NCBI RefSeq assembly: GCF_036169555.1
Contig: NZ_CP108032.1
Location: 6,882,001 to 6,946,000, forward strand
Direction of reading: 5' to 3'
DNA: 64,000 nucleotides
Source: Streptomyces sp. NBC_00306
Lineage (GTDB): Bacteria > Actinomycetota > Actinomycetes > Streptomycetales > Streptomycetaceae
In this document: piece after piece, positions 37,065 to 45,880 of the stretch
Numbering within the stretch: position 1 is the first letter of the stretch
How the letters are laid out: each line of letters starts with the position of its first letter
The notes under the pieces: model-generated
Told to the model about the DNA's origin: nothing
The model's database searches: none
What the model saw: only the letters and a program-made list of their open reading frames with translations
Program-made: the position numbers and the translations under genes

Positions 37065-39278
37065 CTAGAGCTCCTGGATCCGGATGTTGCGGTAGGAGAT
37101 GACATCCGTCGTGCCGTGGACCTGGAGTCCGATGTAGCCCGACGCGTACCGGCGGCCGTCCGTGCCGGGGTCGTCGCCGCGCGGCGGGACGAAGTCCTGG
37201 CCGCCGGTGTTCTCGAACTCGTTGATGAGGACACCGTTGCGGAAGACCGAGTAGTGCTGGCCGACCACGCGGATCTCGTAGTCGTTCCAGGTGCCCTTCG
37301 GCGTCACACCCGCACCGGCCAGGCCGACACGGTCGAAGCCGTAGATCGAACCCGACTTGTACATGTCGCCGTCGGGCCGGTCCAGGACCTGGATCTCATG
37401 TCCGTACTTGATCGCGACCCACTCCGGGCGCGACTCCTCCGGGTTGTCGTGGACGTTCGGGAAGCGGACGAAGACACCGCCGTTGGCGTTGCCGGTGCCC
37501 GGTGCGTCGTCCCGCCACTGGAGCTTGAGCGAGAAGTCGCCGTACTGCCGCTGCGGGAACCACAGCATGCCCATGCCCGGCACGGTGGTGCTGCTGGTCA
37601 TGGCGCCGTCACCGCTGAGCGAGAACGAACCGCCGCCCACGTGCTGCCACTTGCCGAACGTGCTCTGGGTGCCGTCGAACAGATCCTTGTAGCCGGTGTT
37701 CTGGCCCGGCTTGCCGATGCCGGACTGCTTGGCCGCCTTGTAGATCTTCTTGTGCTCGCGCTGGTCGATCACATTGTCGGCGAGCAGCTTGTCGACGACC
37801 TGGTCCACGTGCTTGAGGAACAGCGCGTGTGAGGACCAGTCCTTCTCGTCCTCGATCAGTTCGTTGATCGTGCACCGGCTGCGGGTCATCCGGTTGGGGA
37901 TGCCCGTGTCGACCGTGCCGACGATGACGGTCAACCGCTCGTCCCACTCGGGGCAGTTGGGCGCCGGGACGCCGCCGCCCTCCGCGACCGTGAACGACAC
38001 CTTCTGCGCGGCCGAGGTGTTGCCGGCCTTGTCGGTCGCCCGGTGCAGAACGGTGTGGAAGCCCACCCGGTCGACGAGCACCGGAGCGGTGTAGGCGAGG
38101 TACGCGCCTCCGTCGAGGGAGTACTCGACCTTGTCGACACCCGAGGCGCCCTCACCGGTGTCCGTCGCGGTGACGGTCACCTTGGCGCTGGTGACATACG
38201 CGCCGTCGGAGTTCTTCTCACCCGTCACCCCCGCCGAGGTCTGCGGCGGGGTCTTGTCCACGACGGGCGGCGCGACCACCGTGAACTGCACGGACTTCTC
38301 CGCGGCCGCGTTGCCGGCCTTGTCGGTCGCCTTGAAGCGGACCGTGTGGGTTCCGACGGCGTGCACCATCACGGGAGCCGTGTAGGGCTGCCAGGCGCCG
38401 GAGGCGCCGATGGCGTACTCGATGGTGTTGACGCCCGAGCCGGTGTCGGACGCGGTCACGGTGACCGTCGCCATGTCCAGGTACTGGCCCTGTTCGTTCT
38501 TCTCACCGGTCACCGTCGCCGAGGTCTCCGGCGGGGTCTTGTCGTCCGTCGGCGGGGCGACGACCGAGAAGTCGGCCGCCTTCTCCGCGGCGACGTTGCC
38601 GGCCTTGTCCGTGGCCCGGTACCGGATCTTGTGCGTACCGACCTCGTTCACGACGACCGGGTTGGTGTACGCCTGCCAGGGACCGTCGGCCCCGACCGCG
38701 TACTCGATCTTGTCCACCCCGGAGCCCGCGTCGGTCGCCGCCACCGTCACGGTGGCCTGACCGACGTACGCGCCCGCGGAGTTCTTGTCGCCGTCGACCT
38801 TCACGGTCGTCTCGGGCGCCGTGGTGTCCTCGCCGGTGCCCTCGGTGACCGTCAGGATCCCCTGCATCGAGCCGTGGCCCGGAATGGTGCAGTGGAAGAG
38901 ATACCGGCCGGGGGTCAGCGTGACCTCGGCGGTGTGCTTGCCACCCTGGTCGTCATTGGGGTTGGCCAGGATGTTCAGCGGTACGTCGTTGTTGTACTCG
39001 GGGTCCGAGACGTCGAAGGTCAGCGTGTGCGGCATCCCGGTGGTGTTCCCGGTGGCCTTGCTGTTCTCGAACACGATCGTCGTCGCCCCCGCCACCGCCG
39101 TGGTGGGGAAGGAGAGATAGCGGTCGATCGGGTCACCCGCGGTCCAGGTGAGAACCTGGGCCGCCTCCCGGTCGTCGGTCTGCCCGTAGGCGGCCGCGGA
39201 CATCAGTCCGACGACCATGGCCACGGACGCCAGCAGGGCCGTCCACAGGCTCGCTGTCCGGTGTCTGACGAATCTCAC
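37065..39278 (-). CDS. Exported cupredoxin-Ig repeat-DUF1080 (3-keto-disaccharide hydrolase) protein
   Basis: A 737-residue secreted multidomain protein. The GTG at 39278 forms a GTGA overlap with the preceding gene and starts a signal peptide (TASLWTALLASVAMVVGLMSA). Residues about 40-145 form a blue-copper domain with His in MPHTLTF and the FHCTIPGHGSM ligand set (Cys, His, Met). Three repeats of about 90 residues follow, each with APET, SGVDKIEYA-like and TDKAGN segments (OmpL47/Ig-like). The C-terminal 230 residues are DUF1080, a concanavalin-like fold known in 3-keto-disaccharide hydrolases. It is co-transcribed with the ThuA/PQQ-type dehydrogenase, which suggests an oxidised sugar substrate outside the cell. 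Confidence 0.87.
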   Translation of the reverse strand: MRFVRHRTASLWTALLASVAMVVGLMSAAAYGQTDDREAAQVLTWTAGDPIDRYLSFPTTAVAGATTIVFENSKATGNTTGMPHTLTFDVSDPEYNNDVPLNILANPNDDQGGKHTAEVTLTPGRYLFHCTIPGHGSMQGILTVTEGTGEDTTAPETTVKVDGDKNSAGAYVGQATVTVAATDAGSGVDKIEYAVGADGPWQAYTNPVVVNEVGTHKIRYRATDKAGNVAAEKAADFSVVAPPTDDKTPPETSATVTGEKNEQGQYLDMATVTVTASDTGSGVNTIEYAIGASGAWQPYTAPVMVHAVGTHTVRFKATDKAGNAAAEKSVQFTVVAPPVVDKTPPQTSAGVTGEKNSDGAYVTSAKVTVTATDTGEGASGVDKVEYSLDGGAYLAYTAPVLVDRVGFHTVLHRATDKAGNTSAAQKVSFTVAEGGGVPAPNCPEWDERLTVIVGTVDTGIPNRMTRSRCTINELIEDEKDWSSHALFLKHVDQVVDKLLADNVIDQREHKKIYKAAKQSGIGKPGQNTGYKDLFDGTQSTFGKWQHVGGGSFSLSGDGAMTSSTTVPGMGMLWFPQRQYGDFSLKLQWRDDAPGTGNANGGVFVRFPNVHDNPEESRPEWVAIKYGHEIQVLDRPDGDMYKSGSIYGFDRVGLAGAGVTPKGTWNDYEIRVVGQHYSVFRNGVLINEFENTGGQDFVPPRGDDPGTDGRRYASGYIGLQVHGTTDVISYRNIRIQEL

Positions 39279-41755
39279 TGTGCCGCCTTCCGTGCCAGCT
39301 TGTCGGCGGACGGCGTCGCCTCGCCGCCCTTGTATGTCACGCGCCACAGCGCCGACTGGGCGTCGGAGGTGAAGAACCCGCGTCCGTAGTCGAGGACATA
39401 GAGCGAACCGTCGGGCGCGAACTTCCAGTCCATGAGGTTGCGGATGCCGCCGTTGCCGACCGGGATGATCTTCTTCAGGGATTCGGCGTGAACCGGGATG
39501 CCGCCCTTGCCGACCGTCTTCGGGTCGGTGAGGACCGCGTGCCGCGGCTGGTCGCCGTCGTAGAAGTCACCGACGAACCACTTGCCGTCCCAGTACGCCG
39601 GCCACTTCTCGGTACCGGTGCTCGCCGCGTCGTAGCGGTAGACCGGGCCGTTCATGGTCGCCTGGCCGCCGCCCTTGAGCCACGGCATGAGCAGCTTCTG
39701 CTCCTCCGTCTTGTAGCTCGGGATGCCGTTGGCGTTACGCGGGTAGTCCACGCCACCGCCCTGCGGCGAGTACCAGATGGTGTTGGAGGTGACGGGAGGC
39801 AGATTCACCAGGCCGTCGTTGTTCGGCGACTCGTTCTTCGGCGCGTCGCAGTTGTACCAGCCGAGCGGCTGGTTCGGGTCGGGCAGGTTGCGGTCGCGGT
39901 AGGGCTGCTTGTTGCCCATGCAGTACGGCCACCCGTGGTTGCCCGCCTTGGTGATGGCGGAGAAGGTGTCGTACTTGGCGGGGCCCCAGGTCGTCGACGG
40001 CGCGCCGGCGTCCGGGCCGACCCAGCCCGCGTACAGGGTGTCGGTCGTCTTGTCGACGAAGATGCGCGCCGGGTTGCGGACGCCCATCACATAGATCTCG
40101 CCGCGGGTCTTGCCGCCGCCCTCGTCCGGCTCCTGGCCGGTGAAGAGGTTGCCCGCGGGGAGCGTGTAGGTGCCGTCGTCCTCCGGGTGGATCCGCAGGA
40201 TCTTCCCGTTGAGGTTGTTCGTGTTGCCCGCCGTGCGGCGCGCGTCGGCGAACGAGACGCCCTTGAAGTTGGGCTGCGGGTTGTTGCCCGAGTAACCGCC
40301 GCTGAAGCCGGACGAGTTGTTGTCACCCGTCGCGATGTAGAGGTTCTGCTTCGAATCCCAGGCCAGTCCGCCACCCGCGTGGCAGCAGCTGTGGATCTGC
40401 ACCGGCCACTTGAGCAGGACCTTCTCACTGGCCATGTCCAGCTTGTTGGTCGCGGGGTCCAGGGTGAAGCGGGAGACCCGGCGCTCGGCCATGTGCGTCT
40501 CGCGGTTGATCTGCGAGTGCGGGGTGTAGTGCAGATAGACCCAGCCGTTGGTCCGGAAGTCGGGGTCGAGCTCGATGCCGAGCAGCCCCTCCTCGACCTT
40601 GATCAGCTCGTCGCCTCCGCCCTTGTTGCCGAAGACGGTCAGCGAACCGGCCAGGGTGACCTTCTTGGTCGCGGGGTCGTAGACGTGGATCTCGCCCTGG
40701 CCCTTGCCCATGTCGGGGTTGTTCCAGTCGGTGATGACGGGCTTGCTGGAGTCCGCACCGCCGCGCCCGATGTAGAACACGCGCCCGTCGGGAGCCGTCA
40801 CCAGTCCGTGCGGCTCACCGATCTGGTCGTTCTGCCCGGGCTGGTTGGGCTGAGTGACCCGCTGCGCCGTGTAGTTGGAGGTGATCGTCGCCTTGCAGTC
40901 GGCACGCGAGATACGGCTCGTCCAGGCGAGAGCGCCGCGCAGATGGTCGCGGAAGTCGACCTCGGCGAAGCTCTCGGCCGTACCGCCCATGCCGGTGTAG
41001 AAGGAACGCCCGCCGTCGTAGTCACGGCACCACGAGATGGGGTGGTCCCAGCCGTTGGCGCCCGCCGCCGGAGTGAACGAACTCTCCTTGAGGCGCGCCA
41101 CGGTGTGGACACTGCCGGAGGGATTCGTCGACCAGTTGAACCACTTGTCCGGTCGCTTCCACTGCAACGGCAGCGACGTGGTGGCCGGATGGCGACGGTC
41201 GCCGACCTCGACGACGGCCCGCTGGACCGAGCTCGCCGCACCCGCGGGACGGGCACCGATCAGTCCGGTGAACCAGTCGGAGTACGGCTCGGTCCGCGCC
41301 GCGTCATGGATACCGAGGAAGCCTCCCCCCGCCTCCAGATAGGACTCGAGCCCTGCCTCCTGCTCCGGATCGAGCACATCACCGCCTCCCGTCAGGAAGA
41401 CGACGGCGTTGAACCGTCCGAGCTTGGTGGCATTGGTGAACACGGAAGCATCGTCCGTGGCCTCGGTCTTGAACCGGCCGGCCGCGGGTCCGGTGAGGCC
41501 GATGTTCTCGATGGCCGCGATACCGGCGTTGACGACCGGCGACTCCTCGGTCGCCGAGCCGTGGAAGACCAGGACCCGCACATTCTGGCCGCCGGGAGGC
41601 GACGGCAGGGACAACGTTGTCGACGGCGGTTCCGGGTACGGTTTGGCCGCCGCGACATTCCCTCCGCCCAGTAGCGACACGGTCAGTGCGCCGGCCCCAA
41701 GTACCGCGGCCAGAGCGCTTCTTCGGGACCTCGACCTGTGTGGTGTGCGCTGCAT
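39275..41755 (-). CDS. Exported ThuA-PQQ-type sugar dehydrogenase fusion
   Basis: An 826-residue secreted protein. The start at 41755 gives an Arg-rich signal peptide (RTPHRSRSRRSALAAVLGAG). Residues about 55-290 are a ThuA domain (RVLVFHGSATEES, GGGFLGIHDAA, HPISWCRDYDGGRSFYTGMGG). The rest is a six-bladed glucose/sorbosone dehydrogenase-like propeller (GEPHGLVTAPDGRVFYIGRGG, GLLGIELDPDFRTNGWVYLHYTP, SCCHAGGGLAWDSKQNLYIATGDN, and the ending FAPDGSLYVLDYG). Such domains use PQQ and pass electrons to an external acceptor. The downstream gene supplies a cupredoxin, and a laccase is divergent, so a short extracellular electron route can be drawn. The cofactor and substrate are inferred. Confidence 0.88.
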   Translation of the reverse strand: MQRTPHRSRSRRSALAAVLGAGALTVSLLGGGNVAAAKPYPEPPSTTLSLPSPPGGQNVRVLVFHGSATEESPVVNAGIAAIENIGLTGPAAGRFKTEATDDASVFTNATKLGRFNAVVFLTGGGDVLDPEQEAGLESYLEAGGGFLGIHDAARTEPYSDWFTGLIGARPAGAASSVQRAVVEVGDRRHPATTSLPLQWKRPDKWFNWSTNPSGSVHTVARLKESSFTPAAGANGWDHPISWCRDYDGGRSFYTGMGGTAESFAEVDFRDHLRGALAWTSRISRADCKATITSNYTAQRVTQPNQPGQNDQIGEPHGLVTAPDGRVFYIGRGGADSSKPVITDWNNPDMGKGQGEIHVYDPATKKVTLAGSLTVFGNKGGGDELIKVEEGLLGIELDPDFRTNGWVYLHYTPHSQINRETHMAERRVSRFTLDPATNKLDMASEKVLLKWPVQIHSCCHAGGGLAWDSKQNLYIATGDNNSSGFSGGYSGNNPQPNFKGVSFADARRTAGNTNNLNGKILRIHPEDDGTYTLPAGNLFTGQEPDEGGGKTRGEIYVMGVRNPARIFVDKTTDTLYAGWVGPDAGAPSTTWGPAKYDTFSAITKAGNHGWPYCMGNKQPYRDRNLPDPNQPLGWYNCDAPKNESPNNDGLVNLPPVTSNTIWYSPQGGGVDYPRNANGIPSYKTEEQKLLMPWLKGGGQATMNGPVYRYDAASTGTEKWPAYWDGKWFVGDFYDGDQPRHAVLTDPKTVGKGGIPVHAESLKKIIPVGNGGIRNLMDWKFAPDGSLYVLDYGRGFFTSDAQSALWRVTYKGGEATPSADKLARKAAQ

Positions 41756-41953
41756 GTGGTCACCCACCCCTCTTTGGTCACAACAACAGCCTCGGAAACT
41801 AGACCTCTTTTCGTGGTTCGCCAATAGATACGACCGGAGTGGCACGAACTTTGTCCTGAGTGTGGATAAACGAAGATCACCCGGCTACCGTGTGGCCGTC
41901 CCCGGGGTCACACGCGCCCCGTCAACCTCCGCGACAGACATGGGGAGTTCGGC

Positions 41954-42979
41954 ATGGACAGACGGAGCTTCAACAGGCGGCTCCTGGCGGGAGGCGCCGT
42001 CGCGGCCACCGGGGCGACATCGTTGTCTCTCGCCTCCGCACCGACCGCCACCAGCGCGCCGACGGCCGCGGGCGCGGCGAGAACCGCACCCGTCGGCGGC
42101 GTCGTGCGCCATATGAAGCTGTACGCCGAGAAGTTGCCGGACGGTCAGATGGGCTACGGGCTGGAGAAGGGCAAGGCGTCCATCCCCGGCCCGCTGATCG
42201 AACTCAACGAGGGCGACACGCTGCACATCGAGTTCGAGAACACCATGGACGTACCGGTCAGCCTGCACGCCCACGGTGTGGACTACGACATCTCCAACGA
42301 CGGCACCAAGCTCAGCAAGAGCCATGTCGAACCGGGCGCCACACGCACCTACACCTGGCGCACGCACCTCCCGGGCAAGCGGGCGGACGGCACCTGGCGC
42401 CCCGGCAGCGCCGGTTACTGGCACTACCACGACCATGTGGTGGGCACGGACCACGGCACGGGAGGCATCCGCAAGGGGCTCTACGGCCCCGTCGTCGTGC
42501 GCCGGAAGGGCGACATCCTCCCGGACAAGCAGTTCACGATCGTCTTCAACGACATGCTGATCAACAACAAGCCGGCCAACGCGAGCCCCAACTTCCAGGC
42601 CACCGTGGGCGACCGGGTCGAGATCATCATGATCACGCACGGCGAGTTCTACCACACGTTCCATATGCACGGTCATCGCTGGGCGGACAACAGGACGGGC
42701 CTGCTGGAGGGTCCGGCGGACGTCAGCCGGGTGATCGACAACAAGATCACCGGACCGGCGGACTCCTTCGGCTTCCAGATCATCGCGGGCGAGAACGTCG
42801 GCGCCGGCGCCTGGATGTACCACTGCCATGTACAGAGCCATTCGGACATGGGCATGGCCGGGCTGTTCCTGGTGGCGAAGGCGGACGGCACGATCCCGGG
42901 GTACGAGCCGCACCACCCGACGGGCGCGAAGGGCGCGGCGAAGAAGGCCGCGGCGGAGGCGGGTGGCCACAGCCACTAG
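41954..42979 (+). CDS. Two-domain small laccase (SLAC-type multicopper oxidase)
   Basis: A 341-residue Tat-exported multicopper oxidase with the signal MDRRSFNRRLLAGG. All four copper motifs are intact: HAHG, YWHYHDH, HTFHMHGH and HCHVQSHSDM. The sequence closely follows the small laccase of S. coelicolor (RPGSAGYWHYHDHVVGT, GDRVEIIMITHGE and GFQIIAGENVGAGAWMYHC). These enzymes work as homotrimers and oxidise phenols or other electron donors with reduction of O2 to water. The tail is His/Ala/Lys-rich. It is divergent from the ThuA-dehydrogenase operon by about 200 bp and may be the terminal oxidase for electrons from that operon. Confidence 0.95.
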   Translation: MDRRSFNRRLLAGGAVAATGATSLSLASAPTATSAPTAAGAARTAPVGGVVRHMKLYAEKLPDGQMGYGLEKGKASIPGPLIELNEGDTLHIEFENTMDVPVSLHAHGVDYDISNDGTKLSKSHVEPGATRTYTWRTHLPGKRADGTWRPGSAGYWHYHDHVVGTDHGTGGIRKGLYGPVVVRRKGDILPDKQFTIVFNDMLINNKPANASPNFQATVGDRVEIIMITHGEFYHTFHMHGHRWADNRTGLLEGPADVSRVIDNKITGPADSFGFQIIAGENVGAGAWMYHCHVQSHSDMGMAGLFLVAKADGTIPGYEPHHPTGAKGAAKKAAAEAGGHSH

Positions 42980-43004
42980 GGTCTTCCGTTCGGATCGGGC
43001 GGGC

Positions 43005-43874
43005 TCAGTGGCCGAGGTCCAGGACGCACCACTCGCTGTACGGCTCCGACTGCACGTACAGCCGCGGACCCCGGTTCACGAGCCGCCGCCGGCCGAGCTC
43101 ACCGCCGTCGGGCAGGACGAGCGTTCCGTACGCCACCGGCTCGGCGGCGGTCTCGGTGAGCAGGCACATCACCAGGCGGGAGTGGTCGTACCCGTGGCCG
43201 CCGAGCAGGGCGAGACGGTCACCGTGGACGGCGAGACCGTGGGTGCCCTTCACCGGACCCGTGCGTACGGTGACCGGCTGCCCGTCCCGGATCTCCAGCA
43301 GACCGCTACGGGTGCCGGCCCAGGCCGTGTGCGCTCCCACGTTCAGGCTGAGGTAGTCCGCCGTGCCTACCGGCCCGGGCTGCGCCACGACCTCGCCGAG
43401 CACTCCTCCCGTGAGCGACAGTCGCCGCACGGCGGGACCCTGCGTGATCCACAGCGCGCCCGACGCATCGGTCAGCACATGGTCGACATCGCCACCGGGG
43501 TCGAGGGTCCAGGACGCCCTGCCCAGCGCGTCGAAGATCTGGATTCGGGCGGTGTCGGCGACGACGAATCCGCCGTCCGGCAGTGCGTCCAGCCGGGGGT
43601 TGCGGGCGGTCACGGCGCTCAACTCGGTGGCGTGGGCGCTGCCGCCGTCCACGGTGACGACGAGCGCGTCGTACGGAACGGCGTACGGAACGCCGTCCGA
43701 CATGCCGTCCGAGGCGCCGTCCGCAGGGTTGTCCGGGGCGCTGTCCGGTGCCTCGGGACGCCCGGCGAGCAGCCAGTGCGCCCGGCCGCCGGCGTCGACC
43801 GTGCTGTGCAGCACGCGCAGCCGCGCATGGGAACGCGGGAGACGGGCGTAAGGGGTGAGAGCGGTGGCTGCCAC
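43005..43874 (-). CDS. Hypothetical beta-propeller-like protein
   Basis: A 289-residue protein without a signal peptide. The GTG at 43874 follows GAGGAG at seven bases. Internal segments LDALPDGGFVVAD, VLTDASGALWITQGPAVRRLSL, AWAGTRSGLLEIRDG and LAVHGDRLALLGGHGYD recur with the spacing of a propeller or NHL-like repeat. The end YVQSEPYSEWCVLDLGH is well ordered. An Asp/Pro/Gly/Ala-rich insertion lies near residues 42-62. I recognise no family beyond the fold guess. It is convergent with the laccase gene. Confidence 0.65.
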   Translation of the reverse strand: MAATALTPYARLPRSHARLRVLHSTVDAGGRAHWLLAGRPEAPDSAPDNPADGASDGMSDGVPYAVPYDALVVTVDGGSAHATELSAVTARNPRLDALPDGGFVVADTARIQIFDALGRASWTLDPGGDVDHVLTDASGALWITQGPAVRRLSLTGGVLGEVVAQPGPVGTADYLSLNVGAHTAWAGTRSGLLEIRDGQPVTVRTGPVKGTHGLAVHGDRLALLGGHGYDHSRLVMCLLTETAAEPVAYGTLVLPDGGELGRRRLVNRGPRLYVQSEPYSEWCVLDLGH

Positions 43875-44121
43875 GGTGGTGCTCCTCGGCAAGGGCTGAA
43901 CGGACGGTCCGCGGGTCTCGGGGAGGTCCGGCGGCGTACGGGCCGAGGGCGGCAGCGCGGGGCGGCTACCGGGCACGGGCCTTTCTGCTCGTCATGGCCG
44001 GAATCCTGCACGAGGCCGTGACCTCGGCACAAGGGAGTTCACCTGCGCTTCGGGTGCGAAGGCCCGGGATCGGTAGCAGACTCGGGCGAGAGCACCACGG
44101 GACCCCACGAAGGAGCGCACC

Positions 44122-44913
44122 ATGCTCACCACCCGTTTCGTCACAGGCTCCCCGAACTGGCTCGACCTCGGCACCCCGGACATCGAGGCGGCGACCGCGT
44201 TCTACGGCGGCCTGTTCGGATGGACCTTCCGGTCGGCGGGTCCCGAGGCCGGCGGTTACGGAATGTTCCAGCTGGACGGCAAGACCGCGGCCGGCGGCAT
44301 GCAGGTCCCCCTGGAGCAGAGCCCGCCCGGCTGGACGGTCTATTTCCAGACGCCCGACGCGGACGCCACCGCGCGGGCGGTGCAGCAGAACGGCGGCTCG
44401 GTGATGTTCGAGCCGATGGACGTCTTCGACCTCGGCCGCATGGTGGTCTTCACCGACCCGTCGGGCGTCGGGTTCGCCGCCTGGCAGCCCGGCCGGAACA
44501 AGGGCCTGGACGTGGTGAACGACCCCGGCTCGCTGTGCTGGCTCGAACTCAACACCACCGCCCCGGACGCGGCCCTCGGCTTCTACGACAAGGTCTTCGG
44601 CTGGGAGACCACGTCGATGCCGTTCCCCGACGGCAGCGGCATGTACACCATGATCAACCCGGCGGGCGAGGGCGCGGAAGCGATGTTCGGCGGCCTGGTC
44701 CCGGTCCCGGCGGACGCCCCGGAGACGGAGGGCCCGTACTGGCTCCCGTACTTCGAGGTCGAGGACTGCGACGCGGCGGTGGCGAAGGCGGAACGACTGG
44801 GCGGCCGGGTCACGATGCCGGTGGTCGAAGCGGAGGGAGTGGGCCGCTTCGCGAGCCTGACGGACCCGGCGGGCGCGAGGTTCGCGCTGATGCAGGCGGC
44901 GGCGCAGGAGTAG
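44122..44913 (+). CDS. VOC (glyoxalase/bleomycin-resistance fold) two-domain protein
   Basis: A 263-residue cytoplasmic protein with two tandem VOC modules: residues 8-125 (PNWLDLGTPDIEAATAFYGGLFGWTF ... FTDPSGVGFAAWQPG) and 135-260 (LCWLELNTTAPDAALGFYDKVFGWET ... LTDPAGARFALMQ). The arrangement matches actinobacterial proteins often annotated as hydroxylases or Cfp30B-like. The metal-binding residues are not clearly His/Glu in each module, so catalysis is uncertain. AAGGAG precedes the ATG at a good distance. Confidence 0.9.
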   Translation: MLTTRFVTGSPNWLDLGTPDIEAATAFYGGLFGWTFRSAGPEAGGYGMFQLDGKTAAGGMQVPLEQSPPGWTVYFQTPDADATARAVQQNGGSVMFEPMDVFDLGRMVVFTDPSGVGFAAWQPGRNKGLDVVNDPGSLCWLELNTTAPDAALGFYDKVFGWETTSMPFPDGSGMYTMINPAGEGAEAMFGGLVPVPADAPETEGPYWLPYFEVEDCDAAVAKAERLGGRVTMPVVEAEGVGRFASLTDPAGARFALMQAAAQE

Positions 44914-45021
44914 TCGCGGCGGGATGGTCGCGGGTGGGCCGGGGTCGGGCTCGCGGTTGCCTCCGGGGCGTGTTGATGGGTCGTTGATCCGGTGTTTATC
45001 GGCACGGGAGAGCGTGTGCGC

Positions 45022-45267
45022 ATGCCGATCAACACCATCACCGATGACGAACTCTCCTGGCAGGAGACAGCACTCTGCGCGCAGACGGGCCCGGACTTCT
45101 TCTTCCCGGCCCCGGGCTCGTCGACGCGAGAGGCGAAACAGCTGTGCAGGGCGTGTGAGGGCCGGGTGGCGTGCCTGGAGTACGCGCTGGCGCATGACGA
45201 GAAGTTCGGGGTGTGGGGTGGGCTGTCGGAGAAGGAGCGGTACCGGTTGAAGCGGAGCCGGGGCTAG
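45022..45267 (+). CDS. WhiB-family iron-sulfur regulator
   Basis: An 81-residue Wbl protein, an actinobacterial [4Fe-4S]-binding transcription factor acting with sigma factors. Four cysteines take the family pattern (LCAQTGPDFFFP, then CRACEGRVAC), followed by the turn GVWGGLSEKER and a basic end (RYRLKRSRG). The start could be the ATG at 45022 or a GTG at 45016 nearer to GGGAG. The closest Streptomyces paralogue cannot be named from sequence alone. It ends seven bases before the convergent membrane-protein gene. Confidence 0.92.
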   Translation: MPINTITDDELSWQETALCAQTGPDFFFPAPGSSTREAKQLCRACEGRVACLEYALAHDEKFGVWGGLSEKERYRLKRSRG

Positions 45268-45274
45268 GGGGCGA

Positions 45275-45880
45275 TCAGAACCACCGCCGTACGTACCGCC
45301 CGTCCCTCGCCAGCCCGGCCCGCTCGGCGACGGCGTCGGCCGGCGGAAGCTGCGGGTCCCTGTCCCAGAGGGCGGTGGAGACGACGCGGAGGGGGGCGTG
45401 GCCACCGACGGGCGACACGACACCACCGGAGTGAGGGTCACCGGCGAACCAGATGACGCCGGGGTGCGGGTCGCGCTTGTGCTGGAGGTTGTGGCGGTAG
45501 GGAGTGGTGTGCAGTGTCACCTCATGACCCGGCGCGACGGTCACCACGACGACGAAATCTCTCCTCTGGCCGCGAGGCGGATAGCTACACGGGTACTCCT
45601 GCCAGACGTACGACTGGAGGATGCGGGCGATCCGGGGAGTGCACAGCAGAGCCGCTGCCGAGGCGAGCACGAGAAGCGGGCAAAGCAGCAGAACCACGAT
45701 GAAAAGCGGGATCGCCCTGTCCGGAAGTGAGAGTTCCGCAGTGCTCCATACGAGAACGGCCGGCAGACAGAGGAAGGCCGCGAGCCACATCCGACGCCTG
45801 AGCATCAATCTGCGGTAGCCGACGGCGGTCGGCGGGTGCTCGAAGGCAGGAGCGGTCGTCGGTACAGACGAGGGCGTCAC
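45275..45880 (-). CDS. Hypothetical membrane protein of the type VII-like cassette
   Basis: A 201-residue protein with two adjacent membrane helices (MWLAAFLCLPAVLVWSTA and AIPLFIVVLLLCPLLVLASAAALL) and a C-terminal soluble part (RDFVVVVTVAPGHEVTLHTTPYRH). No family is recognised. Its GTG start overlaps the preceding stop (GTGA), so it is the last gene of the cassette beginning at 48080. Base composition is lower in GC than the neighbouring genes. Confidence 0.65.
   Translation of the reverse strand: MTPSSVPTTAPAFEHPPTAVGYRRLMLRRRMWLAAFLCLPAVLVWSTAELSLPDRAIPLFIVVLLLCPLLVLASAAALLCTPRIARILQSYVWQEYPCSYPPRGQRRDFVVVVTVAPGHEVTLHTTPYRHNLQHKRDPHPGVIWFAGDPHSGGVVSPVGGHAPLRVVSTALWDRDPQLPPADAVAERAGLARDGRYVRRWF

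Noticed and set aside
38043..39389. 448-codon plus-strand frame opposite the DUF1080 gene
   Set aside because: Val/Gly/Arg-rich shadow of the repeat domains.
39488..41674. 728-codon plus-strand frame opposite the ThuA-dehydrogenase gene
   Set aside because: The minus strand holds a full exported enzyme; this frame has no start signal or motif.
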